A DNA stretch of 64,000 nt, from assembly GCA_018398575.1 (NCBI GenBank), contig JAGTXZ010000018.1, positions 1 to 64,000 on the forward strand, in the 5' to 3' direction. The notes beneath the pieces were generated by a model. That model saw only the letters and a list, made by a program, of their open reading frames with translations. It did no database searches and was not told the origin of the DNA. Each line of letters opens with the position of its first letter. Positions within the stretch are counted from its first letter, which is position 1. Positions 33,150 through 44,430 of this stretch are shown in pieces. The stretch comes from Ampelomyces quisqualis (Eukaryota; Ascomycota; Dothideomycetes; Pleosporales; Phaeosphaeriaceae). Position numbers and translations under genes: made by a program.

Positions 33150-36100
33150 CTCTGTATTATTATTTGTAGATAGAGAGAGAGGCGTATTACTAGTAGTATT
33201 TAGTCTACTATAAGGTGTAGGGTGCAATAGAGCTCTGCAGTAGTACTATTATCTAGATAAGTTTGTTTTGTAGGTGTAGCTATAGGTGTAGCTACTATAC
33301 CAACCTGTTTATATATAGTGCTTAGGTTAGCGCAGAAGCAATATAGTACTTTATTAGAATAGTAATAGACGCGTAATGTATTACTATTAATATACTAATT
33401 AATAGGGACATAAAGGCATCTAGACTTTGTTCTGCTCCTCTTAATAATATCTTTAATAATTTAGCAGATACTAGGAGTTTGTTTTAGTAGGAAGGAATAT
33501 ATACTAGTAATAATAATAATTCTTACAATATATTGTTTCCTGTTGCGGCTGCTATAGCCTGTTTCTTATAAGTAGGTTAAGGAGTAGTTAGGGTATTTAA
33601 ACTAGATTACAAAACTAATACCTAGTATGTTAACTCTGGCGTTAAAAGTAGTAGTTGCTATAAGAATACTATACTAAGCTATAGTAAATTTAGCTTGCAC
33701 CTTACTGCGCTTCTAGTCTAATATTTAGCTATAGTAGTAATGCGCGCCTAAGCGCTTACTAAGCTTCTTAGCTATACTTGTTATAGGAACGTATATAAGA
33801 ATCTTCTTATAGAAACTCTTTTCTACCTCTACGTGTTTAGCTATATTTTTAATAAACAATTTGGGTAGAAAAGACAGGGTGTATACGTTATATTAGATAT
33901 TTTTTTAAATAGTTAGCTCTTAGAAGACGTCTACTGTGCTACTTACACTAAGTATTCTAAACGCTTCTTCTTAGACTGCTAGTAGTACAGTTACTAATAG
34001 TAGGGTAATAGAAACTGCGTAGCAAGTAAGTTCCCTAATCTATAATAGCTATAGACAATACTTATAGTTGTCTATAAGAACATAATAAAACTTGTCTAAT
34101 ACTATACGCTCTAGTCTGCCTAAGCCTTAGAGATAGCTAATAAGAGTATAGAATTAAGAGAAACTAAGATATTCTAGTATAGTAAATAAGATATGCGCTA
34201 TTTTGTTAAACACTTAGGCTCTAAATACAAAGAAGGAAAGATACAGCTATTTGTATTGCTAGGTTAGATTAGTTTAAAAGGCAACTAATAGTATAATAAT
34301 AATAGTTTGTCTATATTTACTATAGTAAGCAAGAAGAAGAAAGGTAAGGCTTTTTCTACTACCTGTACTAGTAATATAGGTAACTACTAGATGTCCTGCT
34401 AAGATGCGCTCTAGGACAGCGCGCTATTGTCCCCTAAAATTAGTGTTTCTACTAAAGTTCTTTCTTAGCAATATCTTGGTATTAATGCTGTATAATATAG
34501 AGTGTAGCGCAGTCTTCTTATTATACTCTTCTTAACTAGGCGCTTTTAGCAGCAAGAATCCTAGGTTACAGTACTAATCTATTAAAACCTTAAAGAAGGT
34601 CTAGGTAGTGTTATTTTGCAAGTAGAAGACTAAAGCAGTCTTAGCTGCGTAGATTCTATAGCTAGTGTTTAAAGTGTAATTAGCCTGTTATTCTACTGCA
34701 TCTAAGTACACTTCTTTAGCAGCTTTCTTAACTTTCTTTAGTAAGAGTACTTAGATCTTAGCCTTATAGTTATTCTTGTAACAGCTAAACGTAACTAGTA
34801 TGTAACGCATAATAAGAGGAAGAGCCTTTGTACTAAGATACTGTAATATAGCCTTCTTTATAGTAGTAGTAACGTAGGATAAGGTTATGTGTTAACAACT
34901 AGACTTATTAGGCTATAAGAAAGCGCTACGTGCTTAGTAGTAGTAAGATATAAGTACAGTATCTGTAGATTAAGTAGTAATAGTTTAATAGAAGAGTTAG
35001 ATAAGCTATATATACCTTACAACAAGGGCGCCTATCTTATAAGGCAGAAAACAATACACTATCTTAAGAGATTTATTATAGTTATAGCCTTTATAGTACT
35101 AGGGCACAACTACTACAAGTCCTTAGAATATAAATAAGTTTTAGTTTCTATTAGATATAAAGTTCTGTAGCTAGACGCTTAACAATTTAGTTAGGTAGGC
35201 TAGTTGTCTACTTATAAAGTAAATAAGTAAAAACAATAGTTAGAGAAAGTTATCTACGCGCGCACTATACCTCTTAATTTAGTAAAAATTATCTAAATTG
35301 TTAATGCGCAAATCCTTATAGGTATTGTCTTAAGAGGTAATAAACCCTTATTACTGTATAAAAGTAGATCTATAGCTAAGGCTTTTGTGTGTAGAAGAGA
35401 ACAAATTGTAACTAATTATGCTGTTACTAGAGTTGCATAGAATAGTATTCTATAGGATAAGAGGCAGGTTACTTGTCTTAGTAACAAACGTTAACTCTAT
35501 AACTAGAGATTCTGCGTAGTAGTAGAGACTCTAGACTATACTAACAAAGTGTTTAAAGGATATTATAATATAATAAATAGTTACTATTAAACTATTCTAT
35601 TAAATAAAGGCATCTAACGTCTTGCTATACTAGAATTAGGTAATATAATGCAAAGTAGTAATAACCTAGTTTATTATAGTAGAATATTTAGATATTATAT
35701 ATTAGAGGACCTATAACTTAAATGCATTACTGCTAGTAGTAGTATTAGTTTCTAACGCGAAGTGCTGCATCTTAGCTCTTTTCTATTTTTAAATAATCTA
35801 GTCTACTTTAAATAGTTACAGATTCTATTCTTTCTATATAATAGTACTTGGTGTTTTAACTACTGTACTAGCTAGTTCTTTAAAGTAGAGTTTATAGCAG
35901 GCTGTAAACTTTGCATATTTCTTAATAGTAGAGTAGTTAGTTGCAAAATTGTATACTTTGCAAAATCTCTTGTCTTAGGCGTTAACAGCAAGAAACACAA
36001 AAAAGGTAACTATAGCTAGGTTAAAATTGCGTTGCAGTGCAGTCTGCTCTAAAAGCGCTATCTAGAAATTATAATACAGGCCTTCTAACACGTCTAGTTT

Positions 36101-36800
36101 ACTTTTCTTATGTTTTGTCTCTACTTTAGAATACTTAGGGTAGAGGCTATCTAAGTAGGCCTAGATAGGCCTCTAAGTGCATAACTAGTACTTAGTTATG
36201 TTAAGAGTAGGTAGCTAAAAAACAACGTTATTAAATACGTTATAGAAGAACATAAAAATTGCAATAATAGTACTGCTGTAGCAATTGTTAAATCTCTAGT
36301 AGAGTAGTAGAGGTGTAACTAGAATGTGCTGTAGGTGCTCTTATATAACCTAAATCTAAGCCTAGCAAGACGTTAGGAAAATATAATATTAGTACACTAA
36401 TATTATACTTTTTACTACGTTAGCTAAGTACTATAGTTAGGCAGAGCGTCCTAGTTTTATATATTTACAAATAGTTTTCTATTTTATATCTACTACGTAG
36501 CGCTAGAACTGCGTGTGTTCTAGGTATAGGTAGGTTTGTTAGTTAGGGACAGTTGGTACAACAGTGTTTACGCGCTTTTGTTTCTCTTTAACTCTTATTT
36601 CTACTATAAGAAACTGCGCCTCTAAAGTAGCAAGTTGTATTAACATAGGGTTAATAATATCCTATAGGTTAAGGGTAACTAGAATAGTTTTATTAGCTGT
36701 TAGGTCTTCTTTTACAACTGCCTCCTCTATGTAGACAAGCGTAGTTTCTTTAACAACCTTAAAATATCTAGTAATATAGGTAGTTACAGGTTATAACTCT
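33150..36800 (-). pseudogene. RecQ/TLH-like subtelomeric helicase, copy 3 (decayed)
   Basis: Tandem duplicate of copy 2 with the same order of domains: N-terminal region, SGQPARG-type motif (about 35,180-35,230), Walker A region (about 34,340-34,380), motif II DKFYY at 34,083-34,097, and helicase C-terminal half to about 33,350. More sites are C-to-T or G-to-A changed than in copy 2. It is not expected to be functional. Confidence 0.7.
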
Positions 36801-37329
36801 CTTATAAAAAACTACTAACTGTACACTACTTACTACTATTTGCTTTACTACTCTAGTTGTTATTTATTACTTAATATAGTAGGAGTAAACAGCTTATATT
36901 TAGTACAGAGGTAAGTCTTTATATTCTTAATTGTAGTTTTACTAGTGCAAATAGTGCTGCATTACTTACACTTTAGTAAATCCTAATAGATTTTAAGACT
37001 AAAAATAGCTAGAATAGGTTTGCTTAAGATATGCAGATAGGCTAGCTAAATATAGAGATGCTTGCGCTAGGTGTTAACAAAGGCTTAAAGGGCTTCTCTT
37101 TTCTTAATAGTAGTATAATTAGCGTGTTTAGAATTAAAGTATTGCTAGACACTAGCAGGATTAAGGCAATATTAATAATAAGAGTAAATAATAATACTGT
37201 AGCTAAGAAGAGAATATAAGTAAACATAGGTATAGACAGATATAGCGCTACTTTATACACAATAGAATAGTGTTATAAAGAAGAGAAGGTTTTTTACGCT
37301 TCTATAGCGTAGTAACTATAAGACAATTT

Positions 37330-39180
37330 TGTTAAGAGAAAAGTGTTTAAATCTAGCTTATTTTAGTTAAAGTAAGTTTTTTTTAAAGAGGGCTTAGTAA
37401 GCAGAGAATAAGAGTATGTTACTACTTAGCTAACGTACACTATCCTTATATATTCTAGTAAGTACTCTTAGGCTAAGTATTTCTTAATAGTAGTTAGGTT
37501 TACTCTAAATTTAATCCTCTAAGATATATCTTAATACGTAGCAGAGGCTAGAGTAGTATAGGCTATAGATAACGCTTTGGATAGGACTAAAAAGGCAATG
37601 TATACCTAGGTTCTAGACAAATATAACCTGCTAAAGGTATTTTTTGCTAAGAATCTATATAATGCTTTGCTATAGATATGCAAGCAAACTAACTAAATAA
37701 CGTTACTAAAAATTGTTAATAACGTTTATAATAACTTGCGCATGTTAATGCCCTAGGCTAATGTTTATAACTAAGTAAGTAAGGAAGAAAATGTTAATAA
37801 GGTATAGGTCTGCTATTTAGTAGTAGTAGACAAGGCAGACTCTACTAGACCTAGGACTAGCAGAAAGAGATAGAGGAGAGAAAAGATAACGCAACAAGCT
37901 AAAAAGGCCCTAGTAGAAAAGATAAACTTAGTACTTATGCAGATAGTAGTAAGTAAGCAGGATTAAGAAGTTATGCAGCGCACAATTAGTAGGATAGTAG
38001 AAGAGTAGCGTTATTACACGTACGCTAAATTGTTGCCTAGTATAGAAGTTACTATAGTTTCTTAGATAATTAGCAAGGCTCTGTTAGTAGGATTAATAGA
38101 GGCATTCTAGGATTAGCAGGATGTCTTAAGAATTTAGAAATGTTAACGCAGTAGAGGACGCAAGTTATTCTATTAAGTAGTAGTAGTAAGGAGTGCACTA
38201 GCTATACAAGCGTATAATAATAATATATTGCTTGTAAGAGGTAGTCTAAGTTCTTAGATAGTTCTATTCTAGCACTAGGATTGTAATACTATAGATAAGC
38301 AGGGTCTAATACTTTTGTAACATAAGAGATAGAAGTATAAGGTAGCAGAGGTAGAGAAATCAAGAGTAGACAGCATTACAGATAAAATAAGGTAGCAATA
38401 AAAACTAGATGCGCTGTATAAAGAATATACAACGCTAAAGAAGGAAATGTAGGAGCTTAATATAGGCACTAGAGTAAGGGGATAATATTATAATACTCTA
38501 GTAAAGAAGTATTTGTTTTAGTGCGCATATAAGGATAACAATAGTAATCTGCTAATAAAGGAATAAAATACTAATCTTTGGCTATATTTTAGGTAGTTGT
38601 TAGATTAGGGAAAATAATAGAATATTATTAAAGTGCTTGCAGGAAGCGTTAGGATCTTTAGTTTGCTACTAAAGAGTTTAATTATAAATGTGTAGATTAA
38701 ATAAATATTAACACAAACGCGTGTACGTTAGTAGATAAGAATAGTAATAGAGTGTAATAAGGACGTACTTGTAATTATAGCTAAGATAGAGCTACTCTTC
38801 TTAGCTTACATAGATAAAAGTAAGCCTCTATTAGAGTTCTTCTTTCTAGAGCGACTAGACGAGTTTTATATGTTGCGCCTGTTAGCTTTGTTTAAAGAGT
38901 AAGTCTCTACAGCAAGAGTTATTACACAGCTAACTATAGCAGTAAAGTAAATGTATTAGATAGCAAATCTTAGAGTAGAGGAGTCTAGAGTTTAGGGGTT
39001 CTAAATACATAAATAGGGAGAATTATATTAGAGAGTAATAAAGAGGAGTTAGAGAAATCTTTGTCTAATAGGTAAAGCATTGCAGGTACATTAAGGAGTG
39101 TTAAAGTAGGTGCAATAGGTAGATACTAGAGAGAGAGGGTGTTTAGATAGAGGTAATATTAGCTGTTGCTAGTAGTAATA
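37330..39180 (+). pseudogene. Partner ORF, copy 3, divergent from RecQ-like copy 3
   Basis: Plus-strand duplicate of the 29,640-31,480 frame, with EEQRYYTYAKLL near 38,000 and the CNKxVxxIAxxIKLL-type segment near 38,750-38,810. It has additional TAG/TAA codons and several codon losses relative to copy 2. Family unknown. Confidence 0.5.
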
Positions 39181-39329
39181 ACCTCTATAAGTAGCTAGGT
39201 AAGAAAGACTACAGGTAACGTAGATTTAAAAGGCAACTCTATATTAATATTATAGTTAGAGCGCGTAGGCTAACTAGAGATATTATAGGATAATATAAAA
39301 TAGTTAGTATATACACCTTAAGGTAGTGC

Positions 39330-40050
39330 TGTTTTCTGTAGTAAGAGCCTAAATTCTGTTTCCTGCAGTAGGAGCCTAAATTCTGTTTCCTGCTGCAACA
39401 GCTAAATTCTATTTCCTGCTATAATAGCTAAAGTCTATTTCCTGCTGTAACAGCTAAAATCTATTTTCTGCTACAGAAGCCTAAATTCTATTTCCTGTAG
39501 TAGGAGCCTAAATTCTATTTTCTGCTGCAACAGCCAAATTCTATTTCCTGCTGTAATAGCCAAAATCTATTTTCTACTATAATAGCCAAAGTTTATTTCC
39601 TGCTGCAACAGCCAAAATTTATTTCCTGTAGCAGAAGCCTAAATTTTATTTTCTGCTGCAACAGCCAAAATCTATTTCCTGCTATAATAGCCAAAATCTA
39701 TTTCCTGCTGTAACAGCCAAAATCTATTTTCTGCTGTAATAGCCAAAGTCTATTTTCTGCTGTAACAGCCAAAATCCATTTCCTGTAGTAGGAGTCTAAA
39801 TTCTATTTTCTGCTGCGACAGCTAAAATCTATTTTCTGCTGTAACAGCTAAAGTCTATTTTCTGCTACAATAGCTAAAATCCATTTCCTGCTGTAACAGC
39901 CAAAGTCTATTTTCTACTGCAACAGCCAAAATTTATTTTCTATAGTAGGAGCCTAAATTCTGTTTTCTGCTGTAACAGCTAAAATCTATTTTCTGCTGCA
40001 ATAGCCAAAGTCTATTTCCTGCTGCAACAGCTAAAATCTATTTTCTAGTT
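39330..40050. repeat. 26/27-bp minisatellite, about 27 units (unit 2)
   Basis: Same 26-bp unit as at 31,637, interspersed with a second 27-bp unit type containing ggagcctaaattct that is absent from the first array. The arrays therefore evolved separately after the 7.7-kb duplication. Confidence 0.9.
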
Positions 40051-40142
40051 ATATACAACAGTCTATTTTAGGTTTAGCTATAACGCACTAACTAGAAATA
40101 ATCTATTTTTAAGCTGAAACAGGCTGTACTACGTATAGTAGG

Positions 40143-40390
40143 CAGTATAAGACGTTTAACGCTAGTAAAGGTTATATATATAAATTAAATAGTAAAAGAT
40201 ATAAAAAACTCTAGTTCTGCTACTAGGTAAATTAGGTTATTACTTTATTACTGTTAGGTAACTAATTATGTGCTAGGTATTAAGATAGGTTGCGTTGCTA
40301 AGAGTAGGTTCTAATATAGCCTAGAGGAGGTTAGTAAGCAATTAGTGCATAAAGAGTTAGAAAGAGGTTGTAATACCCTATAATATTATA
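40143..40390. other. AT-rich spacer, no gene
   Basis: RIP-like sequence right of the tandem units. I see nothing identifiable. Confidence 0.4.
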
Positions 40391-40391
40391 T

Positions 40392-40735
40392 GCGCGTAGC
40401 TTTACTAGGATACGCTGCGCTACGCTGCGCAGGGTAGTAATAGATTGTTTAGGCTATATAGTAAGCTATAGTTATAGAAAAGGCGCTATAATATTTTAAG
40501 GCGTTTTTTGTAGAATATAGCAAGTAACTGCTATTAGTGCGTAGCTTTAATAGGATATGCTGCGCTGCGCTGCGCAAAGTAGCAATAAGTTATTTAGGCT
40601 ACGTAGTAAGCTATAGTTATAGAGAAGACGCTGCAATATTTTAAGGCGTTTTCTATAGAATATAGTAAGTAACTACTACTAGCGTGTAGCTTTAATAGAA
40701 TATACTATGCTGCGCTGCGCAGAGTGCTAATAGGT
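40392..40735. repeat. 145-bp tandem repeat, about 2.3 units
   Basis: gcgtagctttactagg at 40,394 recurs as gcgtagctttaatagg at 40,539 and gtgtagctttaatag at 40,684, a 145-bp period. Each unit carries a GC-rich self-complementary core (tgcgctgcgctgcgca) followed by aagctatagttatag and ttttaaggcgtttt. Confidence 0.8.
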
Positions 40736-41165
40736 AGCTTAACAGGCAGAAGTTAGAGTAATTATAAGACTAGGATTTACACTCTAAACTAAGAGCCCTG
40801 CGCTGCAATATATAATAAAGTATTACTCTATATAGTAAAGACACTATATTTCTACAACTAGGTATTAGTGTACTATAGTATTAGAGTTAGAGGCAGCCTT
40901 ATAATCTAGCTAATATAGTGCTAGTTATTAGCTGCGTAAACTAGTAGTGTGCTAGCTAGTATATTAGAGCTACTAGTATAATACTAGATAGAGCACGCTT
41001 TACCTGCTTAACTAGAAAAGCCTAAGCTTATAGCTTTATTAGAAAGTTGCAGCTCTAGAAACTTAATAAAGTTTAAATAGTAAGGAAGAAGAGTGCTTAG
41101 TTAGAGAATAACTAACTAACTAGTGCAGAAACTTACCTCTTCTTCTTAGTGTTGTCTTTTATAAT

Positions 41166-41204
41166 ATTTTAGCGCCTAATCTACCTTAGGCACTAAAATA
41201 GCAA
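41166..41204. other. Hairpin-forming inverted repeat
   Basis: ttttagcgcctaa, a 6-base loop (tctacc), then ttaggcactaaaa; 12 of 13 positions pair. Its role is unknown; it could be a structural terminator or element edge. The rest of 40,740-41,300 shows nothing recognisable. Confidence 0.4.
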
Positions 41205-41299
41205 CGTAAGCTACTTTTTATTATATAGTTAAAACAATTAACCTAACTCTTTTAGATAATAATACTATTGTAGTAACAACACTAATGCTAACAAATGCA

Positions 41300-43030
41300 A
41301 TTTAATTGTATCTGCTGTTACAGAAGCACAAGTCCTTAGAAGACATAAGTAATAATAAGGCACCTATAGAAAAGCAAATGTAATTAGAGTCTTTACCTTA
41401 ATAATAAGCGCTTAGGTACACTAAGAGAAGGTAAGAATAGGTTGCAGAGCTTAATAAAGAATATATAGATAGAGTAGTAAAGCTAGTATAACTAGAAGGT
41501 TATAGGCAGGCAGGTAATATAACTCTGCCTTAGGTTCTGTAAGTGCATATACTTAAAGAGGCTTTACTGTACTTATTCTAATATAATATACCTTAGCTAA
41601 TAGAAGATATTAGCCTAGCAGGTGTTAATACAACTTGTGTTAGAGATAAGAAATATAGTATCTAACAAAATAAACAACGCTATCCTTAACAAACTGTTGT
41701 TTTCTCTAAATAACTAGCAAAATAGAGTTCTGTTTACAGCAAGCTAATACTATTATTCTAAAATAACAGTATCTTATAGATAGTTATCTCTATAGTAAAC
41801 TTACGCAAGAAGAAATAGAGTGCTACGCAAGAGTATACTTTAGATAACGTAATATTTCTACTAGATCTGCCTTTGCTTAGCATAGAAGATAACAAAGAGT
41901 TATAGTAGTAGAGTAAGTTCTAAGAGAACTTACTAGACTATGTAAGGATTCTAGGCGTAGATTATAAATTAAGGGCTAGGCTGTACTAGTACAACTTTAA
42001 AAGAGCTAAGCCCTACAGTTTTGTATATTTAGGGTAAGTTTCTAAGGCACTTAGTTTGTTAGGTTACTAATAATTGTAGTAGTTCTTATTTAGAGACATC
42101 TAGGTTAATATCTCTAAACAATACTTTAACAGGCATAGACTTAGTTATAGAACTAAGCAAACAATTAGTAGTAGACTATTAAAGCTTATTAGTTAGAAGC
42201 TTGTTTTAACGCTTTGCAAACAAGTTATTTTAGGTAATAAGAAGAGATAAGCGCGCAGTTAACAATAAGAATAAGCTTTAAGTAATCTACCTATTGTAGA
42301 TAATAGTAATACTAGCCTTAAACTAAAAACGTGTAATAAATATCTATAAGAAAAAGCTATTGCGCAGATTCTAACACTATAACATTCTAGAATAAGGCTT
42401 AAGAGATCTTAAGATTAGTACTCTACTGTTACACGCAAAGATTATACAGGTGCGTGTAGTAGAGTGTTACTAGAGGTAAGCGCTAGCAAATATTAGGACA
42501 AAAGATTAGCTATACGTTAGTTTATATAATTTGTTACTAGCTGCGTAGCAACAGAGCTATAAGTATAAGGTACTGTTTTAATACAATAGAGAAGAAGGCT
42601 AAGAAAGCAACGTAGTGCAGGCAAAATAGTCCTTAAATAGACTAAAGTACCTTATAGATTTAATATAGGATAATTAAAGATATAGTAAGAGCAGTAGAGT
42701 ATAAGTAATAGAGGACAGCAACGCATAAAAGAATAGGCAATCTTCTATAGAAGTAGATTTACTATTTAACTAGGTAGATTCTAGTACTAGTAAGTATATG
42801 TTACAAGAGCTAGCAACTTAAAGAGCTAGGTAGAAGAGGTAGATAGTGCTAGTGTAGAGGTAGAGTAAAAAGAATATGCATAGCAGTAGAGGTAGAATAA
42901 CTAGCATAATGCTAGTTAGCTAGTAAGAGTAGTAACTAGTATAGTGCTAGTTAACTAGTAAAGTGCAGTAACTAGTATAGTGCTAGTTAACTAGTAAAGT
43001 GCAGTAACTAGCAAAATGCAATAGTCCTAG
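41300..43030 (+). pseudogene. Unrecognised ORF remnant upstream of gypsy gag
   Basis: Plus-strand translation with TAG/TAA read as Gln gives a coherent frame in the second half (about 41,970-43,030), with LLGYQQLQQFLFRD, SRLLKLIS, a Lys/Arg-rich stretch and a Gln-rich C-terminus. It may be an extra element ORF or the remains of another transposon. I do not recognise it. The first half shifts frame. Confidence 0.3.
42899..43010. repeat. 36-bp tandem repeat, about three units
   Basis: aactagtatagtgctag plus ttaactagtaaagtgcagt recurs three times (first unit diverged). 36 bp equals 12 codons, consistent with an in-frame repeat at the C-terminus of the upstream ORF. Confidence 0.75.
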
Positions 43031-43049
43031 AGGTTAGGATCTCTTAGAT

Positions 43050-44430
43050 CTTCTAATAGCTAAAGCCTTTAGGTTTAGATCTTTCTATTAATATATAGTT
43101 AGAATTACTTTAGTAAAAGTTGCGTTTAGCGCTATAATAGAAACTTAAAGACTATTAATAACCTAGGAGTATTAGAGGCAACGCTAATAACTCCCTCTAA
43201 AGAACTAACTCTAGGAGCCTTCTCCTAAGACAACTCTATATCAACTGTAATAACCTAGTAATAGAGTGCTAAAGTAAAAAAGACAGACACTAAGAAATTA
43301 GAAGACAAACCCTCTTAGCCTAGAGCTGCACTAAATCTAACCTCTATACAAATAGAGGTTAATTAATTACAATAAGAACTAAAACAAGTGTTAGTAGAAA
43401 TTAATTCTCTTAAGAAAAGACTAACTCTGTTAGTAGGACTAGATAGGCTCTTACCTACTACTAAAACCCTCTAGAACTCTTCTATACTCTACTGTTTATC
43501 TAACAGCTCTATATCTAAGTACTTACATTACTATAAAAGCTCTTACTAACTTTAACAATCTAAGAAAACGCCTAATATAGATAATCTTAGTAATAGAAAA
43601 GATTTTACTTTCTGCTAATAGTAGGCCTCTATCTAGAATTAACTTAAGATTAACTTAGATTACTATTAGACTAAAAGACAACGCATAGCCTTAGTATAGA
43701 GCTATACTATAAGATTAGCTAAGGGCTATCTTAAGCTACAATATTTATTAGATACTAATTAAGAGTAATTCTAGAACGCTAAGTAAATAATTAAGCTACT
43801 TAAGTCTTACTTTATTACAAGTAACAAGGTAGCTAAGAGCTGTGCAGCCTTTACTTAAATATAGATAACTAAGAAGAAAACGTTCTCTTTATTTAAAGCT
43901 AAGTTTTTAAGTTCTGTAGTTAAGAGACAAGTACTACCTTTAGAGTAGTTTTACTACTTATAGACTAAGATTACGCTAGGGTTGCAAGCCTCTAACCTAG
44001 AATTTAGGCACTAATAGAAGAACTTATTTAATTAGATAGTAGAACACTTTACTGCCTATAATATAAAGAAGAAGAACAACTCTACACTAAGTATTACACT
44101 AGCTACTACTAGGTTGCTAATTAGGTTAGCCTTATAATAGAATTTAGAGCTAAATTAAACTACTACTACTAGCGCTTTAACAAATTCTGCGCTAGCCTAT
44201 TAATTTACAACAGTGCGTCTTTTTACAAAAACCTCTAAGCTAGAATAATAGAAGACTTCTAGTAGTTGTTACAATTGTAGTAAGCTAGAATACTACTCTA
44301 GTAACTATATAAAGCCTTGTGTGCGTTAGATTAAAGCTGTAGAAGTAGATAAGTATAAAGATGCTTAAGAGCAACCTAATTAGAAAGTGTATTATATAAG
44401 AAATAGAAGCGCCTAAGAAAATACTCTTCT
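43050..44430 (+). pseudogene. gag: Ty3/gypsy Gag remnant
   Basis: Plus-strand frame with a coiled-coil-like start (LKQVLVEINSLKKRL), a Gag-like helical body (TFSLFKAKF..LPLEQFYYLQTK) and a decayed CCHC zinc knuckle at about 44,267-44,320. There CYNC is kept while the His and last Cys of CX2CX4HX4C both read Tyr (CAC to TAC, TGY to TAY). Gag would package element RNA. Many TAG/TAA codons replace Gln, so it is inactive. No LTR pair could be identified by eye. Confidence 0.65.

Larger units (their letters stand above)
32336..40142. repeat. 7.7-kb tandem unit, copy 2
   Basis: Direct tandem copy of 24,640-32,335, collinear throughout and ending at ggctgtactacgtatag (about 40,131-40,140). It is slightly longer because its minisatellite has more units. 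It carries more TpA than copy 1 at many homologous sites. Confidence 0.85.

Noticed and set aside
31637..40050. CRISPR-like arrays
   Set aside because: The 26-bp units are contiguous with no unique spacers; these are eukaryotic minisatellites.
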